From the NCBI GenBank assembly GCA_021613535.1, contig CP075492.1:4774001-4838000 (forward strand): 64,000 nt of DNA, in the 5' to 3' direction. Made by a program: the position numbers and the translations under genes. Of this stretch, positions 1-12,608 are shown in pieces. Source of the DNA: Adineta vaga (Eukaryota; Rotifera). The number at the start of each line of letters is the position of its first letter. Positions within the stretch are counted from its first letter, which is position 1. A model generated the notes under the pieces. The model saw only the letters and a program-made list of their open reading frames with translations, was not told the origin of the DNA and made no database searches.

Positions 1-3000
1 ATTCTTGTCGTACTTTCTTATTTTCTGAATCTCTTCCTTTGACAGTAATTTCACATGTTTTCGTTGCTGTATTACTATTAATAGTAATTTCAACTTGTTT
101 CTGTGCTTGCCAACGCCATTTCATTGGATTAAAAATTCGTACCATTTTCATCACACTTTCAAGATTACGTTCAAAATTTTGATGCGCAGCAGCGGTTGCT
201 AAATCTCTCAAATTAAATTTCAATTCAGAAATCATCTGTTGTCGAAGATGTAATTCGGCATTAAGAACAGTACCCGATGGGCCTTTCAGTAATAGTGTTC
301 CACTACCCATTTGCATATTAATTCTACTGGAGAATTTTGATAATGCTGTTGTATATCGACTATCAGAATTTAAATACGTTTCTTCTTCATTACTCAATTG
401 AACTCGACGTTCAAGTTGATGTTCAAGCCATTCAGGTTTAATTTCACCAACAAAAGAAAGAATTGCTGTTGCACGAACAGCAGTTGAATGACGAATATCT
501 CGTGCTAGAATAAGTGAGACAGGTGCTGAATTCATTGGTCGCGTTAATGTCGATTGTAGATCGAGAATAGCTGCATCACCTTCACCATTATATCGTTCAA
601 AATGCAAATGTTTATCATGTAATTCTCTTTTCGAAACAAAAACATTATCATAATAACCATCTAATAATGATTTGGCAACTAATTCCCAATCACCAGATAT
701 AACTTGTGCAGCTTCACGAAAATCATCGGATAGATTAAATAATTTTTCTAATGTTGTATATCGTCGAAATGCTTGTCGAATAATATGTTGTATATCACGA
801 AGACCTTTCGCCGTACAAACACGATCAAAATCAAATTGTTTCGGTGGTACGGATTGTTTAACAAGAAGAACTTCATTCATTACATTTAATAATGTCATAA
901 AATCACCATCAGGACTTTTTAAATTTTGTGGAATACTTTTAAATATGACTGTTGTATTCAATACACCCAACATACTTGAAAGATAGATAAGATCACGTCC
1001 ACAATTGTAATGCATAAGTGCAGCTAATACCGCTTTTGACATAGCAAGCGAACCAAAATCTGGTAATTTCGAAAGGAGCTTACCATCCTTAGTTAATTGA
1101 TCGCTAGATGCACTACTTAAGATACCTAACGAACAAAAAACAGCAAACTAACAAAGTTGTCAATAGATAAGTTGTCTACTTACCTAATCCTTGCAATTGT
1201 CTGAGAGTTGCATTGATTGCTGGTTGCGAAGGTCTATCTGGTAAGAATTGTTTTACATATTCGAGTCCTTTTTTCAATGGTGATTTTCTTAATGAAAATT
1301 CTAAATTCATTAAATCTGATTGACATATTTGTGGTATTGGATATTTCAAAGCTTCAGGTTTAAAACTATATAAAGCATAATATTCTCCTGTTTGAGTTCG
1401 ACCTAAACGTCCACGTCTTTGTTTAATCGTCGATTCTGCTGCACGTAATTCTTTTAATACAGTTCGTTTTGATTCCACATCATACACAGGCGTATTAATC
1501 ATTCCTGTATCGACTACATATTTTAATGAAGGAAACGTTAATGATGTTTCAGCAACAGTTGTAGAAAAGAAGACTGTTCCATGTTCGATATTTTCTTGTT
1601 GAACATTTGGATGTTGAGATTGAACAAGTGGATAGGCAACAATTGTTCCTCGACTAATATCATTTATTAAACGAGTGCATTGATTAACTTCAGAAACGGA
1701 ACTAACGAAGCAAAGAATTTGATCATGTCGTTTACGTTTTTTACATAATTCTTGGACAATATCGAGAACATTTTCATTTGGACGTGAAATTGTATCAACA
1801 CGATGTAAAGTACCCATTTGTGGCATTTGAAATTCAGCTAAACCAGCTTGAGGAATTTTTCGAAAGAGATCCGGTACGGATGCATTCAAAGTTGCGGATG
1901 AAATAATTACTTTCATTTTGGATTTCAATTCCGGTTTATTTGTTAATAAACGAGCTAATAATGCTAAACAAAGATCAATATTTACTGATCGTTCATGAAC
2001 TTCATCAACAAAGAAAACTACAGATTTATTTAATTGTGTATGAGTTGTAATAAAATGTTCATCATAAAGTAAACGTTCTTTGAGTAAACCATCGGTTAGA
2101 TAAAGAACTTTGGCTTGTGGATTACTCTCCGCACCACTAACAGCCCAACCAGCTAAATGATTCGATGCTGTTCCAATATCAGTCATCATCGTTTTATTTA
2201 CACGTTTACAAATCAATTGACATGGTAAACGTCGTGGTTGTGTAACAATTACTTTATCATATCCTTCGGCGACAAGTAATGCTGGTAATAAAGTGGATTT
2301 ACCTGATCCTGTGGATGTTGAAATAGTTGTCACAGCATTTTTCTCGATTTTATCTAATAATTCTTCTGATGATTCATATAATGGTAATTGTAATGTAAAA
2401 CATGAATGATACAACATTAATCGTTCTAATAATTTTGGTATTAAACTAAAATGTCTCGTTTCATGTCCTTGATATTTCTTATCTGTTCGAAATTCTTTTT
2501 GAACTTTTTGAATAAAATTACTTACAACAGTCGCTGATTTAACTGTTGCTTCAGAATCAAGTTTTAAACGTTGCATTATGATATTTCGTTTAATAAAGTC
2601 ATCTAATGCTTGTTGTTTTAATGATTCAATTTCATTCATAATTGAGACTTTCTTCATGAAAGTATCTGTGATTGATCGTATATCATTCCATGGTTTTGTT
2701 AATCGTTCTTCAATACATGGATCTTGTAATGGTCTGATTTTTTCTTGAAGATATTCATCGAATTGTTTCTTATATTCGATTGTTTTCGCTTTTAAAAGTT
2801 CGCCAAATAATTGTTTATATTCACGCCAAATTTTTGCGTGACATTTAATTGGTGCTAAAGCATCTGTCATTATTGATCGAATAACACGATTCAAATAACG
2901 TTGATAAAAATCTTTGGCTGATTTGATTAAATTTAATAATGACCAAATTCGTTGAAGAATAGCTTTGAATTCATCATGATGTTCTAGAAAACCTGAAATA

Positions 3001-5466
3001 GTGACGATGTATTGATCATTCTTTTCGTCAAAGACCATTCGCGGTATTCGATCAGCAAATGATGAATCAATATTATGAACTGCGTTTCGTAATCGATTCA
3101 ATATAAGAAGATTTTTCGGTGTTAGAAAGTCATGTATTACTTCTTTCTGAATATTATTATATTCAATAGATTTGATATTCTTTGCTAACTGCTGAAATTT
3201 AGTTTCTTTTCGTTTATTTTTCTGTTGTTCCTCTTCCATTTGTTCAATACGATTGATTAATTCCTGTAACTCTTGTTGGTGTTTAGCTGATTGTGCACTT
3301 TTTGACTCTAACATTTCTTGTACTTTTGCTCGTTGACTATCGATCTTATTTTGAAGTTTTCTATTTTCTTCGTTCATTACTGCTAAATCACTATTCATCT
3401 TAGCTATTGCTTTATCGTCAGCTGTTGGAGCAGTTCTTTCAACTAAAGATTTTTCTTGTATTGATTGAACTTGTGCAGCAGATTCATTGATGCAATCATC
3501 AATGTTTTTGTCTGATACATCATCAGAACTTGATGTGGTGGATGCATTCGATCTGCTTGTAGATATTCTTGAACTCTTGGTAGTAGTAGCGGATTGTTGA
3601 TTAAATGCAGTATCATTATTTGTTGCATTGCCGGAATCAACATGCAACGTGTTCAGAAGATCTTCAATCGATTGAGGAGCATTGGTTGGTCTGTTAGATG
3701 TCTGAAAGGAAAAAAAAAATTAGATTAATTGAAAGTGTTTGTATTACCTTTTCTGATGTATCAGCAAAGTTCTTATGAGTTGATGTTGTAGTAGTGATCG
3801 AAGAATTATTCTCATCATCATTATCATCATCATCATCATCATCATTAATATATTCGCCTAATTCTTCATCGTCATCTCCTATTGTATCTTGAATTGAAGC
3901 ATCAGAACTTTTTTTGAATCGAGCAGTAGTTAAAGGTACAGGATCTAAATTAGCCAATGATTCATATTGATCAATACCGATGATTTTATCTTTATGTTTT
4001 GGATTATTTGATATCATTTTCGGTATCCATCGTATATAACCTCGAATACTTTCGTCATCATTAGCAAATGTGAATGTTTGAAGATTAAATTTTACTTGTT
4101 CTTTCTTAAAAATTGGTAAATCTAAATTGATCTCTTTTCGTCGATAATTCATCGTTTGTTCTAAATGACTACTTGTTCGTGCGTCACAATAGTACCATGA
4201 ATTAAGATGAAGAACAAATTTACTATCATATATCGTTGGTATAGTCAACATTTCGAGAGTTGAATCCGATTGACCCTGAGGATGTTTAACACACATAATC
4301 TGCCATATGGCATAACAATCAAAATTTAATATTGATGAACCACGACATCGAACCCAGGCTAAATTCTGTGCATAATCTTGATCTTTTCCAGAACGTAAGA
4401 ATTTGATCATTGATACACTATAGACACCTTTACGTACGGCTAAATGAATTTCTTGCTTGAATTCATTGTCTGGTGGTTCTGGGAGAAGAGCTTTTTGTAA
4501 CTTGGTTGATTCATAATCCGTAAATTGATACCATTTTTCATCAGCAAATGGTTTGTATTCCCAAAAACAATCAACAATTTTCGATCCATCCTCAACTATT
4601 GGTTGATCTGGAAGAGAAGTTGTTTGTCTAGAATAACCAAGAATAAGATATTCACGGAAGAATTTTAGAATTTCTGGTCGAGCACTGGCATTCATAATCG
4701 GTGTCTCATGAGCATGGTTCAAAAGAAAACAGTCAGCTTTGTTTTCAACTAAAAATTTCACTATTTTCAAATGTCCTTGAAAACAAGCACCATGTAGTGC
4801 CGATGAACCGGCTGTTGGATTCGCGGTATAATCTTCTGTAGAAAATGTCGTCACACCTGGCATTACTCGCATAATATGTTGTTGGTTTTGTGCATTGACA
4901 GAACATCGTGCAGTTTTAATCAAATATTTGACGATATTTAAGCGATCATTTCGAGCAGCCGAATATAATAAAGTTGTTCCCCAAAGACCTGATTTATCTT
5001 TAGCATTTGGATACTTTTTAATAAATTCTTGTACTTTATCAAGATTACCATCCCATGCTGCTTGAAAAGCTTTCAAAGAATCTAACATACTTTGTGTTTC
5101 ACGTAGAAAGGAATCGAGTATACCAATATTAAATGGAGTTTTAAATTTTCGTTCATGATAAACATAATTAAATTCGTATAAAAAATCTAATAAATATTTT
5201 CGACAAACTTTTGATAACCGTGAAATATTATCGGTTAAAATGCTTTCTAAAGTTGTTTGTAATTCTTGCATGGCATCTTCTTCAGCTTTATCTAATGTAA
5301 ATACATGAATATTGACATCTAATGCCGTATTAGTCAATGGAGAATCTGCCGAACTATTCGCTTCTATATGTCCATCCGTTTTCAAATCACTGATAGCTAC
5401 ATGAATCGAAGATATAATTGCTTCGAAACATCGTTGAAGTTTTGTCTCGTCGCCCGATTCCGACAT
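1..5466 (-). CDS. Ankyrin-WWE-DExH-box RNA helicase-like protein, 3' end outside window
   Basis: Starts at ATG 5466 and runs off the left edge. Exons: 5466-3748, 3701-1184, 1125-1; introns 3747-3702 and 1183-1126 are GT-AG and keep frame. Residues about 150-275 hold ankyrin repeats. About 310-500 contain W/Y-rich segments resembling WWE domains, which in known proteins bind ADP-ribose chains. An acidic Asp run (CAT repeats at 3825-3846) follows, then a Gln/Lys-rich coiled coil. From about residue 1035 come SF2 DExH motifs: GSGKST (I), TQPRR (Ia), DEVH (II), SSAT (III), TTVAETSLT (V) and QRRGRLGR (VI). The last exon continues into the HA2/OB-like region. An RNA-dependent ATPase is expected from the family. 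Motif II is DEVH rather than DEAH and motif V differs from the usual TNIAETS. It could be a defence or RNA-regulatory factor; substrate unknown. Domain calls are by eye; the WWE call is the weakest. Confidence 0.85.
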
Positions 5467-5856
5467 TTTTTATCACCAAAAATACATTCAAAAATAGAGT
5501 TATATCTGAAAATCAAAATGTATGTCGCAACTTAAAACAAAACAAATGACTCTTTCCTTTTTTCCAACTTTTTTCATATCGGACACATTTTTTGCGTTTT
5601 GTCTCCAACAGAACAGAAGAAAACGTCAGAGGGTGGGTGTGTAAAAAACAACGCAACGATGTGAAGCTTCATGTAGCAACTTTGCTTTCTTATCGAGAAA
5701 ATGAAGAACAACAACGGACGTAATGTCAAAAACGTATATTAAATGTAATTTCGCCGAAATTTTGTACAAAGTTCGCATTTTGGTTGGTAAAAACTGACTT
5801 GATGCATATTATTCACAATTTTTCAAATCTGTGAAAGAAAATATTAGACTACGGAT
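5467..5856. other. Intergenic, helicase upstream region
   Basis: No coding signal seen. It lies between the helicase start and the end of the TMED gene, both on the minus strand, so it should contain the helicase promoter. A G/T-rich stretch near 5630 (gggtgggtgtg) is the only compositional oddity. Confidence 0.5.
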
Positions 5857-6650
5857 TTATTTCTTAAACAAACGTTTTATAAAATATGTTTGGAATGAAA
5901 AACAACTAACAATAATGAAAATATGAATTAATGCCCAACGATTAATCCAAAAGAATGTTTCTTCTAATAAGTAGAAATCTTTTTGATTCAACATTTCAAC
6001 TTCCATTTGATATTCACGAGAGATCATTATACGATGAGTTATAGATTCAATTGCATTCTAAAAATCTATCATGAATTATTAGTGATTAATATAAATATAT
6101 ATCTTACACGAACATTCGTTGATACATTATCAAAATGTTCGATCTCTTTCATCTTTTCTAAAATCTTATCAACATGATAAATATGAAGAAAGACAGACAT
6201 GTATTTAGCATAATTATCAGTTGTTTCATGATCCATACAGATATCAATCAACGCTAAAAGAAATATACTATTGATTTGAAGTTAAGAATGAATATTAGTT
6301 ATTATACTTGTTTCATTGATTAGAAGATCTAAATGGCCTCGTTGAGGTGTTCTGGATAAATTGATTATACTTCCATTGTGTGCGTTACGAAAAAACACAA
6401 TTATATGATCATCGTTTGTGTCAGCATTTAAAATTTCATACATGAAATAGATGCGTGAACCTTTTTCTACTAATTCATGATAGCATTCTTGGACACCTGG
6501 TTCGAGCCAAAACTTAAAACCCATTTCTATTTTTGGAAAAGAAACGGTTCATAAAATTCTGCAAAACTTCCAAAACAATTTACCTTTAATATTCTCAAAA
6601 TCACCATAAATAAATGGACAAATGAAAAGCAATAAAATTAGATACTTCAT
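5857..6650 (-). CDS. p24/TMED family cargo receptor (GOLD domain)
   Basis: Four exons by GT-AG introns: 6650-6584, 6526-6308, 6253-6108, 6057-5857, giving 210 aa. Residues 1-16 are a signal peptide ending in IYG. A GOLD domain follows with the usual pattern (FKFWLEPG then a Cys, later YEILNAD and a second Cys in DICMDHE). Next comes a coiled coil (about 110-150), an ER/Golgi membrane span (WINRWALIHIFIIVSC) and a short cytosolic tail containing YF and ending KRLFKK. That tail combines the aromatic COPII-type and lysine COPI-type signals known for p24 proteins. The product should cycle between ER and Golgi as a type I membrane protein helping cargo selection. The subfamily (alpha to delta) was not resolved. 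Confidence 0.88.
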
Positions 6651-7034
6651 CACAAATTTTGACTTTATTTTACTCTTCTACGTGTTATTTCATCAGAGTA
6701 AAAATGATGGACTAAAAATTATAAATGTAATAGTGTATACGCAGATGGGTATCGTATAGTAGAAAGAGATGAAAAAAAAAAGAGAACAGTCGTATTTATT
6801 CAAGGATTGTATCAGTAGAATGAAAATGATCAGAATATGAAAAATCTATATTTTTTTGAATGAGAAAGATGAGACTCAAGATATCATTATGCTGCAATTA
6901 TATTCTCTCACTATACAGGTAGTTGACAATAAGATATTCGCAGTAAAAGTGATTTTATTTAGCCATCCATTTGAAAACATTCATTATTATATGTATAGAA
7001 ATATACATCCCTGTTTCTTGTTTAATTCACTCTA
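6651..7034. other. Intergenic, upstream of TMED gene
   Basis: AT-rich, with A runs at 6773-6782 and no convincing coding sequence on either strand. It should carry the TMED promoter. Confidence 0.4.
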
Positions 7035-7427
7035 TCATACATAATATTTTCTTTCTTTCATGATTGTGAATATTCTCACTGGTTGAAAACAAAGATCTCG
7101 TTCGAATTTCATTAGTTTGTTGAATTTATTTTTGAGAAAACGACTACATATGTATCCATAACCATAAATGATAGTATGCCATTTCAAAATTCCGTGTTGT
7201 AAATTATGAGAAGATAGCATTATTAAAATTAGATCAAATTTCTCCGTCATATATTCAATGCATAACTTCGAGAGTATAATCAGTTGAAAAAAAACTACCC
7301 GTAAGATTTTTGATACATTTAAAAATGCTTCGTCCTGCTGACCAATCATGTGCAGTAAATATATAAGGTGAGTCTTCCACATCTGTCTGTGACATAACTT
7401 AAAAAACGTATTGAAAATTAAAAACAC
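7035..7427 (-). pseudogene. Possible HEAT-repeat (ECM29-like) gene fragment
   Basis: An open frame of 130 codons on the minus strand. The stretch LQHGILKWHTIIYGYGYI followed by a Lys-rich segment resembles the IQHGALLALGF-type HEAT-repeat motif of proteasome adaptor ECM29. No other part of such a large protein is visible, no upstream or downstream exons could be joined, and an alternative frame starts at 7394. It is either a relic or a chance ORF in the 3' region of the SDR gene. Confidence 0.2.
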
Positions 7428-7522
7428 ACGAAATTATCTATGATCATCATTACAATGATACTTCGTTTATTAATAAATAAAAGTTAGTATGGTTAGCTGG
7501 TGATATGAAAGTGTATATTTCT

Positions 7523-8272
7523 TTAAATTTGTCCGGCACCACCATCAACAAAAAGTTCAATACCAGTAATATATGAACTATCATCGGAAGCTAAAAATAC
7601 GACACTTTTAGCAATTTCAATTGGTTGTCCAAGTCGATTCATCACAGTCATTGATGTAACTCTATCGGTGATATTCTTTGATATTTCTTTTGTACTTCCC
7701 AAATTATGCATTAAATCCGTATCGATAGGACCTGGACTAATAGCATTGACTCGAATCTGACGATCTTTTAAATCAACACACCAACATCGTGCAAAAGATC
7801 GAACTGCAGCTTTACTTGCAAAATAAACACTCGATGCTAATGAACCTTTGATTGAAACAAATGATGCATTCAGTATAATCGATGCTCCATTATTTAATAT
7901 TGGTAAAGCTTTTTGAACAGTAAAAAGAACACCTTTAACGTTAATATTAAATATATCATCATAGAATTTTTCTGTTATGATATCTAATGGCATTGTACCA
8001 CCGACACCTGCGTTAGCAAAAAGAACATCTAATTTTCCTTTTTCTTGTTTGATCACTTCATAAATATGATCAAGATCTTCTAATTTCGATGAATCCGCTC
8101 GAATTGCTAATACACTTTTACCAATTTTCTGCACGGCTAAATCAAGTGCTTCTTGTCGACGACCAGTTATAAATACATATGCACCTTCAGCAACAAACTG
8201 TTGAGCAGTGGCTAAACCAATACCATCTGATCCACCTGTAATCAATGCAATTTTTCCATCAAGTTTACCCAT
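7523..8272 (-). CDS. Short-chain dehydrogenase/reductase (SDR), intronless
   Basis: 249 aa, full length for a classical SDR. Cofactor glycine motif TGGSDGIG at residues 12-19; NAG at 87-89; catalytic Ser137, Tyr150 and Lys154 in the YxxxK arrangement; SPGPIDTDL after it, as in FabG/glucose 1-dehydrogenase-like enzymes. Arg38-Arg39 after the second beta strand suggests NADP(H) preference. It is a soluble NAD(P)-dependent oxidoreductase of unknown substrate. It has no intron, unlike the animal genes around it, and reads like bacterial SDRs, so horizontal origin is plausible. A minus-strand AATAAA lies at 7471-7466. It sits 3' of the tautomerase gene on the same strand. Confidence 0.9.
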   Translation of the reverse strand: MGKLDGKIALITGGSDGIGLATAQQFVAEGAYVFITGRRQEALDLAVQKIGKSVLAIRADSSKLEDLDHIYEVIKQEKGKLDVLFANAGVGGTMPLDIITEKFYDDIFNINVKGVLFTVQKALPILNNGASIILNASFVSIKGSLASSVYFASKAAVRSFARCWCVDLKDRQIRVNAISPGPIDTDLMHNLGSTKEISKNITDRVTSMTVMNRLGQPIEIAKSVVFLASDDSSYITGIELFVDGGAGQI

Positions 8273-8556
8273 AGCTAGTTAATATTCTCGTGTACATACA
8301 AACGAATGCATGTTTATTTATACTACTGTATGAAGTTTATGCTTCGTCATGATGACATTGGTCTTTCTTACAGAACGAACAAAACTTACTAGGAATATGT
8401 TAGAATATTCTGAAAAATCAATCCTTTTCTATTTCTATATACGGCATTCATCTTTCAAATAAGATATGTTCGTTACGTTTTCTTCTTTATTGATTATCGT
8501 TTAATGAATGAAAAAAAAACTTTTCACAATACAAGTAAATAAAAGAAAAGTTCAGA

Positions 8557-9038
8557 TCAATACGGTATTGGTTTATTAAGTCGAGCCCATTCTTTTTCCA
8601 TTTCAGGATTTTTTATTGGTGGAATAAGTCCATTTTCTCGCCACATATCTGATGGAACTTCTTCGACATGAACCTAAGACAAAAATCAATAGAAATAGAA
8701 TCAGAGAAACTTAACTATATGCAATATCTTACTTCCCAATCAAAACCTTTTTCTTTAATAAATGGAGCTATAACATTTTCATACTTATCAGAAAAAACTT
8801 TTTTTCCTTCTTCAGTTGGTATTTGTCTTGCTAGATGTTGAACTACGATTCGAATAAATTTCTCTGTTAATTTACCACCAACAAAAAATGAATCACTTTC
8901 AATCGGTATAAAAAGAACCACAACATAGAATGCAGGCAAACCACGTCCTGTATACAAAGCAGTTATACTTTCTGAAAGTGCTGCTTTATCAGCTGCAGAA
9001 AAAGCAGATGGTGGGTGATAGATTCGATGTAACGGCAT
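8557..9038 (-). CDS. Tautomerase (cis-CaaD-like, Tautomerase_3 type)
   Basis: Two exons, 9038-8733 and 8673-8557, with a 59-base GT-AG intron; 140 aa. After Met removal the chain starts with Pro, the general base of the tautomerase superfamily. The central region with TEEGKKVF and the C-terminal FDWEVHVEEVP / MWRENGL / NKPIPY pattern match the longer cis-3-chloroacrylic acid dehalogenase-like proteins common in fungi. It should be a small soluble trimeric enzyme acting on enol or halo-acrylate-like substrates; the true substrate is unknown. Fungal- or bacterial-like, but it now carries an intron of host type, so if acquired it is domesticated. Confidence 0.85.
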
Positions 9039-9403
9039 TTTGATTATGAACTAATTTAACTAGTTTTTATAGTATCATTTTTCGCCTAGTCATCATGCAT
9101 TAACGATTGAATGAATATATTCTTTCTCTTCTTTTCATGCATTCGTTTTATACACGTGTTTTAATATAATAAAAATGCCTCGTCATCGTCTCTCTATTCT
9201 CTTCTTTTCAAAAAAGAAATTATTTTAAACGAAAATAATCTAACGCTAAAGATGATGAAGTTTATGTAAGCGAGAAACATCTCACACACATTATCATTTT
9301 ACAGAAAAAAAAGTACGTTTTCAAATCACTAAATTGCGAGATTATATCTGACTTCATTCATTTGTAAAACTTTTTGTTATCTTTTCAATTTTGAATAACA
9401 TCA
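9039..9403. other. Intergenic, no gene seen
   Basis: AT-rich spacer between the tautomerase start (minus) and the decayed receptor copy (plus). Nothing recognised. Confidence 0.4.
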
Positions 9404-10150
9404 TGTTGTCTTCATCAATGACTATTCAAATACTTTCAATGTTATGCAACAACAGTTCATTTATATCAACCATATTATTATTGCTGCTGCTGCTGCTGCT
9501 AAAACTTACACTCTTTCGTAATAATCGATGTACTTTTTGTTCAATTACTGAATCGTTTGTGAATATAATTATAATATTAATCGTCTATTTTCCAGATCAA
9601 ATAGTTCAAGAATACTTCAAACAATTCCCTGCATTTTGTTTCTTTGAAATTCTTTCATCGTTTGGTTCTGTGCTCATCAATTAATCTTCACTTCATTGTT
9701 ATTCGTATTTTTCTCAATGATTTACTTCCAATAACTATTTCATCTATCTTCAGTTTGTTCATCATTACATTCCTATCGGAGACGTCGATGGTTTGATCAT
9801 CAAATGACCGCGATGATCTTCGTACGAGTGATTGTATTCCTTATTTTAGCATTTTCATATACAATCTTTCGAATCTATAATGTTTTTACCATATCTCAAT
9901 CGGATTCTCTTCTTTATACAATTAATAACTATTGTTACTTGTATTGTATTTTTAATCTATGTGGTAAAATTACTAATAGATTCAAAACTTAATTCTTTTC
10001 TGTGTCTATATAGTTAAGCTTTTAATTATTTCTGTTAACATTATCATGATTTTGTCGACAAGTGAAGTATCTTTTAATCAGACAATGTTGGCAATCAATA
10101 GAATATCGATGTCAATCCAATCACAATGTGATCTATCCGATTAGTACTAA
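9404..10150 (+). pseudogene. Decayed 7TM receptor copy, relative of the 10922 gene
   Basis: Scattered similarity to the receptor at 10922-11991 in the same order: LFRNNRC (LFRRNRC in the intact gene), the MTAMIFVRVI segment and YTIFRIY in another frame from 9804, an intron-like GT...AG at 9962-10014, and a last exon whose DNA around 10085-10105 (caatgttggcaatcaataga) matches the intact last exon. Stops, frameshifts and loss of the TM3-TM4 portion break it. A CTG-rich run near 9483-9500 encodes leucines in TM1. It cannot make a working receptor. Confidence 0.8.
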
Positions 10151-10921
10151 TTCAAATACGTTCGACATTGAACTAGAATAAGGTACTGTCTAAAGTTCTT
10201 CTTTGATTACAAAAATAAATTTAGTGAAGAGAGAAATACGTTTAAAATAATAATAGATGTACATCACAGTGAAATTTTTCCGACAAGTAGACATCAATTA
10301 ATTAAATTCTAATCCATTTGAAATGATGAAATATATTCCAAGTACATATATGAATTAATGTTGTTTAGTTCAGAATAAGAAAAATGTATTCTCTTTTGTA
10401 CCTATAGTTTTCCACGTCTAACTGAATTTCTATATCTATGACAATTATATCAACTCATGGTGTGTTGATTAAATCTTTTCACTAAAATAGTGCATCGATG
10501 ATGAATAGAATAACATGATTTTATTCATTGGGGATTATATATCAAAAAGAGTCCAGCTTGTTTTTTTACAAGTCACTGAAAAGTGCATTTTTCTTTCTTC
10601 GAGAAAAGAAACTCATAGTTTCAAATGAATATATCAGACATAATTCGAGTTTGTATAGCACTGATCTTTTATAATAGAATTATAATAAACAATAGAATGA
10701 GATAGAATATATGTTTATAAATACTTTTTTATGACATTATTGAAATATAGAAGTAGTTAGTCTCATTTCCATTATTAATGTTAGAATTTTTTTCTCTTAA
10801 AATCACGTCTCCATATATACTTCTTATTTTAATATAATTTTTTTAATGAGTATGTCGAAATGACGCAGTCAACACAAATATGTCAGTATATAATTCAATA
10901 CATTTATTTTAGGAGATATTA

Positions 10922-11991
10922 ATGTCGACATTATTATTCAGTATTGAACTTCAAACATGGACCCGACGTTACATTTTATACGTCAATAGTATTATCTTAT
11001 GTATTGGATTATTCGGAAATATTCTTAATATTCTTATTTTTACCAAACTAAAACTCTTTCGTAGAAATCGATGTGCTTTCTATTTCATTATTGAATCGAT
11101 TGTTGATATATATCTACTTCTGAATATTGTATTACCTATTTTATATCAAGCAATCTATCGAGTTAATCCTGAAGATGAATCACTAATTTGGTGTAAATTA
11201 AAAACTACTTTTAGTCAATCTTTTCGACTTCTGATTGGCTCAATCGTTTGTTATGAAGCATTAGATCAATTTTTTTCGACAAATCATCAACATCATCTTC
11301 GACCACTCACAAATTTAAAACTTCCACGAATCTTAATCATTTCAACAACGATCATATGTACATTACAAACAATTCCATACATTATTTTCTTTGACATTGT
11401 ACCACCATTCGGTTGTATTATAGTTAATGAAATTTTGGTTAATTATTATTCATACGTTTACTATGTTTTTCTCAATGGATTATTACCAATCTTTATTGCT
11501 TGCCTCTTTAGCATCTTAGCTTATCGAAATGTTCGCCGACTCGTTCGCCGGCAGATCCCTATTGAACGTCGACGACTTGACCGTCAAATGACTGCAATGG
11601 TTTTTGTACGAGTAATTGCATTCGTTACTTTTTCATTACCATACACAATCTTTCGAATCTATTTATTAAATACAAATGATTCAACGATCGATAGTTTTCA
11701 TCAGGCAGTTTATCACTTAGTCTTAGTATTAGTAACATCGATTCTTCTTTGGAATTATTCGGTAAGATTGTTCATATGAATACGCGTGAAATTCAAATTC
11801 AAATTCTTATTCTTTGTTTTGTACTTGTTTAGTTAAACTTCTATTTATTTTTGTTAACATCATCACGATTTCGTCGACAAATAAAACACTTTTTGATCAA
11901 ACGATGTTGGCAATCAATAAAACGTTACTACCGATGTGATTTAAATACTGTCCATCCTACAGACAATCGATCAGATTCAACTGATATGTAA
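10922..11991 (+). CDS. Rhodopsin-like 7TM receptor (bdelloid type)
   Basis: Exon 1 10922-11761, exon 2 11833-11991, 71-base GT-AG intron; 332 aa. Seven hydrophobic spans. TM1 includes GLFGNILNILIF (the GN of class A), TM2 follows LFRRNRC, there is a conserved Cys before TM3 (WCKLK), the TM3 end has DQF instead of DRY, a Cys (FGC) in ECL2, TM6 begins MTAMVFVRVI, and the TM7-tail junction carries the intron (NYS, then LNFYLFLL). The tail is short and basic. It is a plasma membrane receptor with unknown ligand. Divergent class A receptors of this style are numerous in rotifers. The 747-base relic upstream is a degenerate tandem duplicate. Confidence 0.85.
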
Positions 11992-12608
11992 CTACAATAC
12001 TCAACATAAACTATTTGCATATCTTGTTTCAAAAATTTCTAAATATATATTTTCCTCGTTTTGAAAAAATTCGATAAAGATTTTTTTCTCTTTTCGAATT
12101 TTAAGTAGGACTGTAGAAAACTAACGACGATAAGAACTGGATTACTCAAGGATCATAGTCAAGTTAAATTGCGAAGAGCGATTTTTCGTAGGATGGTGAG
12201 TTGTGAAGTGTCGATCGATCATGCCTTAATGCTTTTTTCCATATTAATCTACTTTCAATTTCGGATGAAGTCTCAACCTCACGAATCTTACAGTTTCATT
12301 TTGGAAAATCGTAGTTTTTCGTTGTTGTCAATGATTTCTTTCGAACTCATTATATGTTGTATGTAAATCAACAAAAAATTTTTTTGGAAATATTTTACGA
12401 AAGAACTCGCCATTCTATGTTCTTACACAATTTCTTTTTGTAACACCCTCAGCTTTACCTGAGTCATAACAAACATTTTTTTCCTTCTTTGTGATTCATA
12501 GGAAACAGTATCACGTGTAATATATATATATGTGTATTTCGTAAAGAAGTTAAGAAGAGAACGTAAACAGATTTTACCATTGCAGACAAATATTTCTCAA
12601 TTTATACA
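11992..12608. other. Intergenic, no gene seen
   Basis: AT-rich. An open frame at 12169-12366 has no recognisable features. The stretch near 12520-12535 is a TA microsatellite. It probably holds the promoter of the F-box gene. Confidence 0.4.

Noticed and set aside
3820-3850. CAT/ATC trinucleotide run as a microsatellite expansion of note
   Set aside because: It encodes an in-frame Asp run in an acidic linker; common low-complexity sequence.
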